Origin: Nucisporomicrobium flavum | GTDB taxonomy: Bacteria; Actinomycetota; Actinomycetes; Mycobacteriales; Micromonosporaceae | Length of the DNA stretch: 39,769 nucleotides | Assembly (NCBI RefSeq): GCF_016464385.1 | Contig: NZ_JADMLH010000022.1 | Span: forward strand, 21,776-61,544 | Direction of reading: 5' to 3' | Part shown: one piece after another, positions 1-7,294 of the stretch | Position numbering within the stretch: position 1 is the stretch's first letter | Layout of the letters: every line of letters begins with the position of its first letter | Translations under genes and position numbers: made by a program | The notes under the pieces: model-generated | Told to the model about the DNA's origin: nothing | Databases searched by the model: none | Seen by the model: only the letters and a program-made list of their open reading frames with translations

Positions 1-258
1 GAACAGCTCGTACGGACCCGTCACGCCCAGCCCGGGCGGGCCGCCGCGACGCTCGCGGCGGCCGCCCCACAGCGGGATGGACTGCACCCGGTCGAGGTTC
101 TCCGGGGTGGCGAAGACGGACCGCTCCGTGCCGTCGACGGTCAGCGCGACGACCTGCCAGCGATAGTCCGGCATCCCGCGGATGAGCTGCTCGCACCAGA
201 TGCTGACGCCGCCCATCGCGTACGGGTAGGTCCCCTCGGACACGAGCGCGATCCGCAT
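1..258 (-). CDS. pelF: PelF-type GT4 glycosyltransferase, N-terminal part only (cut by window edge)
   Basis: Only the first 86 codons are present; the frame is open to base 1. The N-terminus reads MRIALVSEGTYPYAMGG and continues VSIWCEQLIRGMPDY. This is the typical opening of PelF-like GT4 enzymes (DUF3492 region), with the EGTYPY...GGVS..W signature. PelF family members are cytoplasmic glycosyltransferases that polymerise the Pel exopolysaccharide from UDP-sugars; that is family knowledge, not shown here. The ATG at 258 lies 7 bp after the stop of the CE18-like gene on the same strand, so the two are almost certainly co-transcribed. The catalytic C-terminal Rossmann domain is outside the window, so activity cannot be judged. 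Another GT4 with the same N-terminal domain remains possible. Confidence 0.8.
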   Translation of the reverse strand, partial: MRIALVSEGTYPYAMGGVSIWCEQLIRGMPDYRWQVVALTVDGTERSVFATPENLDRVQSIPLWGGRRERRGGPPGLGVTGPYELF

Positions 259-265
259 CGTCGCC

Positions 266-2371
266 TCAGACCCGCGGCGCCGCGGTCACCGTCACCGGGG
301 CACCGGCGGTCAGCGGCAGCGGGGTGGTCACGTCCGACCCGTACGTCGTGGCCCCGGCGCCCTGGACCCCGCTGACCTGGACCGTGCCGGCCGCCGGCGA
401 GGACACCGTGACCGTGCCGGCCGAGCGGTCGTACACGGCGTCTGCACCGGCAGCCAGCTGCGCGAAGTGCTGGTTGCGAAGCGAGGTGTACGCCCCGATC
501 GACGACCAGTCCACGTTGAGCAACGGCACGGAGTAGAACGTCTGGAACTTCGCCGCGACCGTCTCGGCCCAGTCGGTGACCAGGGTGCGGCCGCTCCCGT
601 AGTCGTGGACGTTGGCGATGTGGAAGGTGTGGGTGTTGATGCCGCCGGCCGCCACGTGCTGCAGGCCGACTCCGGCCTCGTAGTCCAGGATCTGCTCGTA
701 CGTGCGGTTCGTCGGCCAGTACGGGAACTTGCCGTTCGGCCCGTAGAAGGAGTTGTAGAAGGCGGTCTCCTCCTCCGGGGTGGTCACGAAGTACGCGATG
801 TTGGTCGGCCAGTCCGGCACCACCGACAGGCTCGGCTCCATCGGGTGCACGATCGACGCGTTGAAGTGCGCGGGCACCTGGCTGGCGAACGAGAAGTTGC
901 CGTGCAGGTACTTCACACCGAGATCCTTGGCGGCCTGCAGCAGCTGCGGGTTGGATCCGGCCAGGCCGTGGTCGACCGGCACGCCGGTGTCGTCGTTCGG
1001 GTTGGTGGTGTAGACGCCCAGCCCGGAGTATTCCGGGGTCTTGAGGACGTCGTCCGCGCTCGCCAGGCCGATCGCATTGCCGGCGTTGCGGTTGTCGAGG
1101 ATCTCGCCGTACGTGGTGGCGTAGTCGGTGGTGTTGAGCTCCGGGTGGTTCAGCGTGTGGTTGAGCCAGCGGAACTGCGTCGCGAGGCACTTCGTCGTGG
1201 CGGTGAGCTCGTTGATGCCGCCGTTCGGGCTGCACTGGTTGCCGGCGAACGGGTCGATGTCCGCGCCGTTGAAGGCGATGTTGAAGGTGAAGCCGTTGCC
1301 GATCGCGTCCTGCCGCTGGTCGAGGTTCACCATCTCGTGCGCCGACACGCGGAAGCCGGGGTCGTACTCGACGTGGCCGTCCGGGTAGTAGTGGTCGGCC
1401 GAGTTGAACCAGTCGTCGACGTCGACGTTCAGGTAGTGACGCTGCTCGCCGAGGAACATGCCCTTGGTGGCCCACCGTACGAGGCCGTACACCAGCAGGT
1501 CGGACTGCAGCAGGTACTGGTTGAGCGTGAACGTCAGCGCCAGGCGCTCGCGGCCGTCGGTCGAGGTCGTACGGACGCCGAGCACGGCGGTGCCGTCGGT
1601 GGCGATCGGCTCGGCGGAGCAGCCGGGCGCGACGGTGGTGCGGTAGACGTACGACTGCACCACCGGGATCGTGGCGCCCGGCTTCAGGTAGTCGAACACC
1701 CCGGCGCCGGCGGGCGTGAGCGAGACGTCGAGCGGGGTGTCGCCGACCGCGGTCTCGCCGGCCGACCGCAGGCAGTAGTCCTCGGGCCAGGAACCGTAGC
1801 TGGTGTAGAGCGCGGCCTGGCGGACCCCGAAGTTCCGCTCGTACGCCCAGAGGATGTTCCACTCCGAGGGGTCGAGCCCGTTGAGGTAGGTGCCGCCGTC
1901 GGCGTACACCTGCATGCTGTTGGTCAGCAGGATCGCGTTGTACTTCCCGGTGCCGTCCGGCCGGACCAGGGTGCCGGTGGTGATCGGCGTCGTGGCGTCG
2001 TAGAGCACGTCGTAGGCGGCTCCGAGCCGGTCGAGCGTGGTTCTCAGGGTGGCGACACCGAAGTCGTCCTGGTTCGTGGCGACGATGAGCGCGCGCAGGG
2101 CGACGCGGTCGTTGAGACCGGCGACCGCGGCGGCGTTCGCCCGGGCGTGCGCGGCGACGGCGACCTTTCCGGTGCGGCGGGGCAGCGGTGCGGGCGGGAC
2201 GACGCGCGGCGTGGCGACCTGGCCGAAGCCGGGCACCTGCGGCGGCGCCGGGGGCCGTACGGGTCTGAGCCCGGCGGTCGCGGGCGCGGCGGCGACGAGC
2301 GTGCCGGCGAGGACTCCGGCGACGAGCGCGCGTACCACTCGGCGGTAGGCGGGGAAGCGGGCAGCAGCCAT
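266..2371 (-). CDS. Secreted Agd3/CE18-like polysaccharide deacetylase
   Basis: 701 aa. I start at the ATG at 2371 because GGAGG lies 7-8 nt upstream; a longer in-frame start at 2389 has no such site. Residues 10-33 form an Arg-preceded hydrophobic signal segment ending in Ala-rich sequence, so secretion is expected. A Pro-rich stretch follows (about 36-65). The core carries NVDVDDW (315-321) and HTLNH (405-409). These look like the Asp and His-x-x-x-His metal/catalytic motifs of carbohydrate deacetylases and fit the Agd3 (CE18) type, whose fungal founder deacetylates galactosaminogalactan. The C-terminal about 70 residues are small-residue rich and may be a beta-sandwich. The neighbour 7 bp downstream is PelF-like, so an N-acetylhexosamine-containing exopolysaccharide is the inferred substrate. 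Family placement is by motif recognition and needs a profile search. Confidence 0.72.
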   Translation of the reverse strand: MAAARFPAYRRVVRALVAGVLAGTLVAAAPATAGLRPVRPPAPPQVPGFGQVATPRVVPPAPLPRRTGKVAVAAHARANAAAVAGLNDRVALRALIVATNQDDFGVATLRTTLDRLGAAYDVLYDATTPITTGTLVRPDGTGKYNAILLTNSMQVYADGGTYLNGLDPSEWNILWAYERNFGVRQAALYTSYGSWPEDYCLRSAGETAVGDTPLDVSLTPAGAGVFDYLKPGATIPVVQSYVYRTTVAPGCSAEPIATDGTAVLGVRTTSTDGRERLALTFTLNQYLLQSDLLVYGLVRWATKGMFLGEQRHYLNVDVDDWFNSADHYYPDGHVEYDPGFRVSAHEMVNLDQRQDAIGNGFTFNIAFNGADIDPFAGNQCSPNGGINELTATTKCLATQFRWLNHTLNHPELNTTDYATTYGEILDNRNAGNAIGLASADDVLKTPEYSGLGVYTTNPNDDTGVPVDHGLAGSNPQLLQAAKDLGVKYLHGNFSFASQVPAHFNASIVHPMEPSLSVVPDWPTNIAYFVTTPEEETAFYNSFYGPNGKFPYWPTNRTYEQILDYEAGVGLQHVAAGGINTHTFHIANVHDYGSGRTLVTDWAETVAAKFQTFYSVPLLNVDWSSIGAYTSLRNQHFAQLAAGADAVYDRSAGTVTVSSPAAGTVQVSGVQGAGATTYGSDVTTPLPLTAGAPVTVTAAPRV

Positions 2372-2733
2372 CGAGCGACCTCCACACAAGACGGTGGGAC
2401 GACGGACGGGTGGATGGGCGATGCGGGACGGCCCCGATGGAAGGGCCGACGGCGAGTCTAAGCAGAAATTAAGGATCGCCGTTCCTCTATACGGATGTCT
2501 TCAGGGCGACCAATTCAGCCCGTTGACGGCGATCCCCGCCGGTGCTATTTCACCGCGTCATCTTCAACGCTTGCTGTGCCGCAAAAGAGTTGGTGCGTCG
2601 CCGTGACTTGCCATTTCCGCCGAGAATCTTGCATCGCGCGCCGCGTCGGGAAGATCGGCCACGACACCCTCGTTCGCGGCAAAAATCAGCGTTCCCGGCA
2701 TCAGTGAGTAACGCCTGTATTTACGGAGGGTGC

Positions 2734-2847
2734 ATGAACAGTCTGGTTTGGACCGACACCTGTGAGTCCAGAGTGGTGGACCGAGGACAGAGAGTGCACC
2801 TTCACCCGTCCAAGGTCATTCCCGCACGATTCGCCTCGCCAATCTGA
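2734..2847 (+). CDS. Possible small protein, 37 aa
   Basis: A short ORF begins MNSLVWTDTCESRVV and ends at TGA 2845-2847. GGAGGG sits immediately upstream (about 4 nt spacing to ATG 2734), which is stronger than most ribosome sites in the window. It has one Cys, is rather basic and hydrophilic, and has no membrane segment or motif I recognise. It stands alone on the plus strand between two minus-strand genes. It could be a small regulatory or leader peptide, or chance. Conservation would decide. Confidence 0.25.
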   Translation: MNSLVWTDTCESRVVDRGQRVHLHPSKVIPARFASPI

Positions 2848-2959
2848 TCACTGAGGGAAAGGCTAGGCTAAATGTCGGACGAAATCCAGCCGGGCGGACA
2901 AGGCATCGACACACGACTATGCATACGCCACCGCCGGGCGGCCGGAAATTTCAGATGAG

Positions 2960-2993
2960 CGGGCCCGGGCGCACCCTCGTACGCCCGGGCCCG
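2960..2993 (-). terminator. Strong GC hairpin after the LGFP deacetylase gene
   Basis: Perfect 12-bp inverted arms CGGGCCCGGGCG (2960-2971) and CGCCCGGGCCCG (2982-2993) flank a 10-nt loop. It starts 7 bp past the stop codon of the minus-strand gene ending at 3000. There is no long T-tract, as is common for actinobacterial terminators. Confidence 0.8.
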
Positions 2994-2999
2994 TAGCGG

Positions 3000-4403
3000 T
3001 CAGTAGTAGATGACGGAAATCGTCTTCGCCGGCTTGTCCCAGATGATCGCGCCGTGCTGGAAGTCGCTGCGCCGGCCCACCGTGACGGTGTACTCGTCGC
3101 TCACCGGAACACCGAGGCGGCTGCCCGTCCCGCCCAGCGACAGGTACTTCTTCAGGATCGAGCCGTGCACCTCGTGGGCGCCTGGGCCGCTGGACCAGTA
3201 GACGTTGCCGCCCTGGAACTGCGAGGACCGGCCCACAGTCACCGCGATCTCGTCCGAGATCGGGTAGCCGAGGAACGCGCCGGTCGAGCCCAGCGACAGC
3301 CACTTGGCGCGGATCGAGCCGTGCACCTCGTGCGCGCCGGTCGCGGACAACCAGTAGATGGAACCGCCCTGGAAGTCGTAGTACCGGCCACCACCGGCGG
3401 CGGGCAGGCTGTCGCTGACCGGGAACTTCAGCAGCGAGGTCACCGTACCCATCGACTTGTACTTCGTGAGGACCCCGCCGCCGACGAAGTGCGCCGCGCT
3501 GGCCGGCGAGTAGTAGATCCGGGCGCTCTGGAACCACTGCACCGCGGTGTCCGAGGTGGTGGCGTCCAGGTCACCCGTGGTGGCCGCGCCGAAGGAGCCG
3601 GGGCCGCCGATGGCCAGGTACTTCTCCCGGACCGGTCCGCGGGTCACCGCCTGGAACGGGCTGACGAAGCCGTACCCCATGCCCCGCAGCTTGTCGATGA
3701 CCAGCTGCAGGTTGCCCGGGTCGGTGGACGGGATGCTCACGTGCATGACGATGATCGCCCCGGGCACCGTGTACTGGTCGATCCGGGCGGACACGGTCGC
3801 CCAGCTGGCCTCCTTGTAGCCGGTGGTGTCGAACGTCCAGTCCAGGTTGATGTAGTAGCCGCGCAGGGCCAGGTCCCGGTTGAGCCCCGAGTCTATGTAG
3901 CCGGACCGGTACGGCGCCCGGAACCAGCCCGCCGACGCGATGCCCGCGGCCTTGAACGCCGCCTCCGCCTGGTCGAGCTGCGACCAGCGCTGCGCCTGCG
4001 TCAGCGTCATGAAGTCCGGGTGGCTGTAGCTGTGGTTGAAGACCTTGTGGCCCTGGGTGGCGATGTTCTTCGCCTCCGCGGGGTTCTGCTCGGCGAACCG
4101 CCCGGTCACGCCGAAACCACCGGTGATGCCGTTGGCGGCGAACACCCGCAGGACGGTCTCCAGGTTGGCCTTGCTGATCGCGTTCTCCGCCGCCGTGCCG
4201 GTGCGCCAGTCCAGATCGAAGGTCAGCGACACGACCTTCGAGGTGTCGTAGCCGCGGGTGAAGACCTGAGCCCGGTACGGCGTGGTGTCCGCGGCCGCCG
4301 CCGGACGCGCCGTCACCCCTGAGGCCAGCGTCAGGCCGGCCACAGCGACAGCGACCACCACCGACCGGACCGCCGTTCGCGCCTTTGACCACCGCGCGTT
4401 CAC
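3000..4403 (-). CDS. Secreted NodB-family polysaccharide deacetylase with C-terminal LGFP repeats
   Basis: 467 aa from GTG 4403, which has AGGAGGTGA about 5-7 nt upstream; an in-frame GTG at 4412 overlaps that site and is less likely. Residues 8-38 form a signal peptide ending ARPAAAAD. The NodB domain spans about 45-255: TFDLDW (61-66), HSYSH (124-128, the metal His pair), RAPY (162-165), LDWTFD (187-192) and VMH (219-221). Motif 1 departs from the usual TFDDG: Leu follows the catalytic-base Asp, with another Asp next. Residues about 257-467 hold four LGFP-type repeats (for example LGYPISDE, LGVPVSDE), which bind the cell envelope in actinobacteria. Expected role: extracellular deacetylation of an N-acetylated glycan at the wall. 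It is on the same strand as the CE18-like gene but separated by a terminator. Confidence 0.88.
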   Translation of the reverse strand: MNARWSKARTAVRSVVVAVAVAGLTLASGVTARPAAAADTTPYRAQVFTRGYDTSKVVSLTFDLDWRTGTAAENAISKANLETVLRVFAANGITGGFGVTGRFAEQNPAEAKNIATQGHKVFNHSYSHPDFMTLTQAQRWSQLDQAEAAFKAAGIASAGWFRAPYRSGYIDSGLNRDLALRGYYINLDWTFDTTGYKEASWATVSARIDQYTVPGAIIVMHVSIPSTDPGNLQLVIDKLRGMGYGFVSPFQAVTRGPVREKYLAIGGPGSFGAATTGDLDATTSDTAVQWFQSARIYYSPASAAHFVGGGVLTKYKSMGTVTSLLKFPVSDSLPAAGGGRYYDFQGGSIYWLSATGAHEVHGSIRAKWLSLGSTGAFLGYPISDEIAVTVGRSSQFQGGNVYWSSGPGAHEVHGSILKKYLSLGGTGSRLGVPVSDEYTVTVGRRSDFQHGAIIWDKPAKTISVIYY

Positions 4404-4462
4404 GAGAATCACCTCCTCCCTCCACCGTCCACGGTCGACCCGCCCGTCATCAGGGCCGATCG

Positions 4463-4490
4463 ACCCCTGTCCTGGCAGGTCGGCAGGGGT
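4463..4490 (-). terminator. Possible terminator after the acyl-CoA dehydrogenase gene
   Basis: Perfect 7-bp arms ACCCCTG (4463-4469) and CAGGGGT (4484-4490) surround a 14-nt loop that contains a further CCTG/CAGG pairing. It lies 24 bp past the minus-strand stop at 4514 and upstream of the deacetylase start. It could instead be an operator for the deacetylase gene. Confidence 0.4.
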
Positions 4491-4513
4491 GTAACGAGCG
4501 GAGGGTCAGACGT

Positions 4514-6418
4514 TCACGCGGGCGGCGGGATACGCCGGCGGACGTCCTCCCCTGTGGCCGACCCGGGGCTCGACACCGCCACCCACGGTGCGTCGGCCTG
4601 CGGGGTGACGACGCCCTGCTCGAGGAAGGCGTACCGGCCGTCGAGGACGCGCCGGGCGGCCTTCACGTCGATCGAGTCGGTGTTGTCCCACAGTGCGGCG
4701 AACAGCGCCTCCGCCCGGAGCCGGGCCTGCCGGCAGAACAGGTCGGCCAGCTCCACGCCCTCCGGCCGGTGCTCCCGCTCCGCCTGGGCGCGTACGCACA
4801 CCGCCGACATCGCGAACAGTTCCGCGCCGATGTCGACGATGCGGCCCAGGAAGCCCTGTTTGCGTTCGAGCTTGCCCTGCCACCGTGACATCGCGTAGAA
4901 CGTCGACCGGGCCAGCTTGCGCGAGGTGCGCTCGACGTACCGCAGGTGGGCGGCGAGGGGGCCGAACTCACCGTACGCGGAGGGCGATTGTCCCCGGCCC
5001 ACGGCGAGGGTCGGCAGCCAGCGCGCGTAGAAGGCTCCCGCGCGCGCACCGGCGCGGGCCTTGCGGCCGAGCCCGGCGTCGGGGTCGATGATGTCGCCGG
5101 CGACCGACAGGTGCGCGTCGACCGCCTCCCGCGCGATGAGCAGGTGCATGATCTCGGTGGAGCCCTCGAAGATGCGGTTGATCCGCAGGTCGCGCAGCAT
5201 CTGCTCGGCCTCGACCGGACGCTCGCCGCGGGCCGCCAGCGACTCGGCCTTCTCGAAGCCGCGGCCGCCGCGGATCTGCACCAGCTCGTCGCCGACCTGC
5301 CAGGCCATCTCGCTGGCGAACAGCTTGACCAGGGCGGCCTCGATGCGGATGTCGTTGCGGTCGTCGTCGGCGATCAGGCAGCAGAGATCCAGCATGGACT
5401 CCATCGCGTACGTCGTCGCGGCGATGAACGCGAGCTTCTTGGCGACCGCCTCGTGCTGCCCCACCGGGCGGCCCCACTGCACCCGCTCCGCCGACCATTC
5501 GCGCGCGACGTTGAGCGACCACTTGCCGGCGCCCACGCACATCGCGGGCAGCGACAGGCGGCCGGTGTTGAGCGTGGTGAGGGCGATCTTGAGGCCCTTG
5601 CCGAGGCCGCCGATCACGTTCGCCTCGGGGACGAACACGTCGTCGAACCTGGTCACGCTGTTCTCCAGCCCGCGCAGGCCGAGGAACTCGTTGCGGCGCT
5701 CGACCGTGATGCCCGGCGAGTCGGCCTCCACCACGAACGCGGTGACGCCCTTCTCCGGCACCCGCGCCATCACCACCAGCAGCGTGGCGACCGTCCCGTT
5801 GGTGGCCCACAGCTTCACCCCGTTGAGCCGGTAACCGCCCTCGACCGGCTCGGCGACGGTGCCCAGGCGCGCCGGGTCCGACCCGACGTCCGGCTCGGTC
5901 AGCAGGAACGCGGAGACCTCGCCCGCCGCGAGCCGGGGCAGGAACGCCTTCTTCTGCTCGGCCGTTCCGAAGATCTTGAGGGGCTGCGGCACGCCGATCG
6001 ACTGGTGCGCGGACAACAGCGCGCCGATGGACGGGTTCGCCGAGCCGACGAGGGTCAGCGCCTTGCAGTAGTGCAGGTTGGACAGGCCGAGGCCGCCGTA
6101 CTCCTTGTCGATCTTCATGCCGAACGCGCCGAGCCGGGCGAGGCCCTGGAACACCTCGTCGGGGATGCGGGCCTCGCGCTCGATGAGCGCGCCGTCGACC
6201 TCGGTGCGGGCGTACGCGTCCAGCCGGGCGAGGAAGTCCTCCGCGTCGGGGCGTGGCTCCGCGTCGGGCCAGGGATCGATCAGGTCCAGCCGGAACCGCC
6301 CGAGGAACAGTTCCTTGGCGAAGCTGGGCTTACGCCATTCCGACTCGCGGGCGGCCTCGGCCACCTGCCGCGCCTGCTTCTCCGAGACCTGAGCCGGCTT
6401 AGGCTGCGTCGTGGTCAC
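4514..6418 (-). CDS. Acyl-CoA dehydrogenase with C-terminal extension (VLCAD/ACAD9-like architecture)
   Basis: 634 aa, GTG start at 6418 preceded by GAGGGGG. It is an FAD-dependent alpha,beta-dehydrogenase of acyl-CoA thioesters. Visible landmarks are the family block FLLTEPDVGSDPA (171-183), WATNG (204-208), RVQWGRPVGQHEAV (312-325) and RIFEGSTEIM (415-424). E418 sits at the catalytic-base position used in MCAD-type enzymes. Standard members are about 380-400 aa; here about 180 extra residues follow the core, as in very-long-chain enzymes, plus a roughly 60-residue N-terminal extension. It stands alone with its own likely terminator. Substrate chain length cannot be read from sequence; long-chain fatty acyl-CoA is the family-based guess. 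Confidence 0.9.
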   Translation of the reverse strand: MTTTQPKPAQVSEKQARQVAEAARESEWRKPSFAKELFLGRFRLDLIDPWPDAEPRPDAEDFLARLDAYARTEVDGALIEREARIPDEVFQGLARLGAFGMKIDKEYGGLGLSNLHYCKALTLVGSANPSIGALLSAHQSIGVPQPLKIFGTAEQKKAFLPRLAAGEVSAFLLTEPDVGSDPARLGTVAEPVEGGYRLNGVKLWATNGTVATLLVVMARVPEKGVTAFVVEADSPGITVERRNEFLGLRGLENSVTRFDDVFVPEANVIGGLGKGLKIALTTLNTGRLSLPAMCVGAGKWSLNVAREWSAERVQWGRPVGQHEAVAKKLAFIAATTYAMESMLDLCCLIADDDRNDIRIEAALVKLFASEMAWQVGDELVQIRGGRGFEKAESLAARGERPVEAEQMLRDLRINRIFEGSTEIMHLLIAREAVDAHLSVAGDIIDPDAGLGRKARAGARAGAFYARWLPTLAVGRGQSPSAYGEFGPLAAHLRYVERTSRKLARSTFYAMSRWQGKLERKQGFLGRIVDIGAELFAMSAVCVRAQAEREHRPEGVELADLFCRQARLRAEALFAALWDNTDSIDVKAARRVLDGRYAFLEQGVVTPQADAPWVAVSSPGSATGEDVRRRIPPPA

Positions 6419-6538
6419 GGCCTACCCCCTCATTCCGAGTACGGCTGGAGCACCTCCCGCCACGCTACTCAGGAGTGTTACCGGGCGGTAGCCTCCCGGC
6501 CTGCCGCATCTCGGCGGGGCACTTTGCCGGCCGCGGGC

Positions 6539-7282
6539 CTACCGGCGCAGGCGTAGTCCCTGCATGCCGCCGTCGACCGCGAGGGTGGCGCCCGTGGTGG
6601 CCGAGGCCAGCGGGCTGGCCAGGTAGGCGATCGCCGCGGCGACCTCCTCCGCGGCGACCAGCCGCCCGGTGGGCTGGCGGGCCTCGAGCGCGGCGCGTTC
6701 GGCGTCGGGGTCGGCCGCGCGGGCCAGCAGCCGGCCGATCCACGGGGTGTCCGCCGTGCCGGGGTTGACACAGTTGACCCGGATCCCCTCGGCGAGGTGG
6801 TCGGCGGCCATGGCCAGGGTCATCGACTGCACCGCCCCCTTGGTCGCCGAGTACAGGGCGCGCTGCGGCAACCCGGCCGTCGCGCAGATCGAACCGGTGT
6901 TGACGATGACGGCGTGCTGCGAGGCGCGCAGGTGCGGCAGTGCGGCCCGGGCTACGCGGACCATGCCGTACACGTTGACGTCGAAGACCCGGGCCCACTC
7001 CGCGTCGTCGTTGTCCGCGACGGTGCCCTGGGCGCCGATGCCCGCGTTGTTGACGACGATGTCGAGCCCGCCCAGCTCGCGGGCCGCGGCGTCGACCGCG
7101 GCCCGGACGGACGCGTCGTCGGTGACGTCGCAGGCGATGCCGAGCAGCGGTTCCTTCACGCCGGTGTTGAGGTCGAGGCACGCGACCGCGCAGCCGCGCT
7201 CGGCGAGCAGGGTGGCGGTGGCCAGGCCGATGCCGGAGGCGCCGCCGGTGACGATGGCGCGCAGCCCACCGAACTCTGTCAT
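6539..7282 (-). CDS. SDR dehydrogenase, probable 2-keto-3-deoxy-sugar-acid (fuconate/rhamnonate type) dehydrogenase
   Basis: 247 aa classical SDR. Cofactor loop GGASGIG (13-19) and Asp37 at the end of beta-2 favour NAD(H). Catalytic residues are S131, Y144 and K148 in YSATK. The segment CVNPGTADTPW with downstream ARQPTGRL (201-208) resembles the 2-keto-3-deoxy-L-fuconate/BDH2 branch. The gene starts 12 bp after the stop of the IlvD/Edd dehydratase, with AAAGG 8 nt before the ATG. Divergently, an IclR regulator precedes a FAH hydrolase. Together this suggests oxidation of a 2-keto-3-deoxy sugar acid at C4 to a 2,4-diketo acid that the FAH enzyme then cleaves. The exact sugar (L-fuconate, L-rhamnonate or a pentonate) is not determined. 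Confidence 0.85.
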   Translation of the reverse strand: MTEFGGLRAIVTGGASGIGLATATLLAERGCAVACLDLNTGVKEPLLGIACDVTDDASVRAAVDAAARELGGLDIVVNNAGIGAQGTVADNDDAEWARVFDVNVYGMVRVARAALPHLRASQHAVIVNTGSICATAGLPQRALYSATKGAVQSMTLAMAADHLAEGIRVNCVNPGTADTPWIGRLLARAADPDAERAALEARQPTGRLVAAEEVAAAIAYLASPLASATTGATLAVDGGMQGLRLRR

Positions 7283-7294
7283 GGGGATCGCCTT

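Larger units (their letters stand above)
2372..2999. other. 628-bp intergenic region of lower GC
   Basis: This gap lies between the CE18-like gene start and the LGFP deacetylase stop. It is visibly less GC-rich than the flanks, especially at 2455-2890. It should hold the promoter of the CE18-like gene, but I see no convincing -35/-10 pair. It contains a small plus-strand ORF with a good ribosome site (2734-2847), an iron-box-like core AGGCTAGGCTAA (2860-2871) and a strong hairpin (2960-2993). I recognise no RNA gene or riboswitch in it. Confidence 0.6.

Noticed and set aside
141..2387. Minus-strand Arg-rich frame of 748 codons overlapping the CE18-like gene
   Set aside because: Same region encodes a protein with a signal peptide and deacetylase motifs in another frame, with a proper ribosome site.
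6465..6495. ACTC-AG-GAGT and GGGCGGTA words upstream of the acyl-CoA dehydrogenase as a TetR-type operator
   Set aside because: Arms are only 4 bp and the outer symmetry fails.
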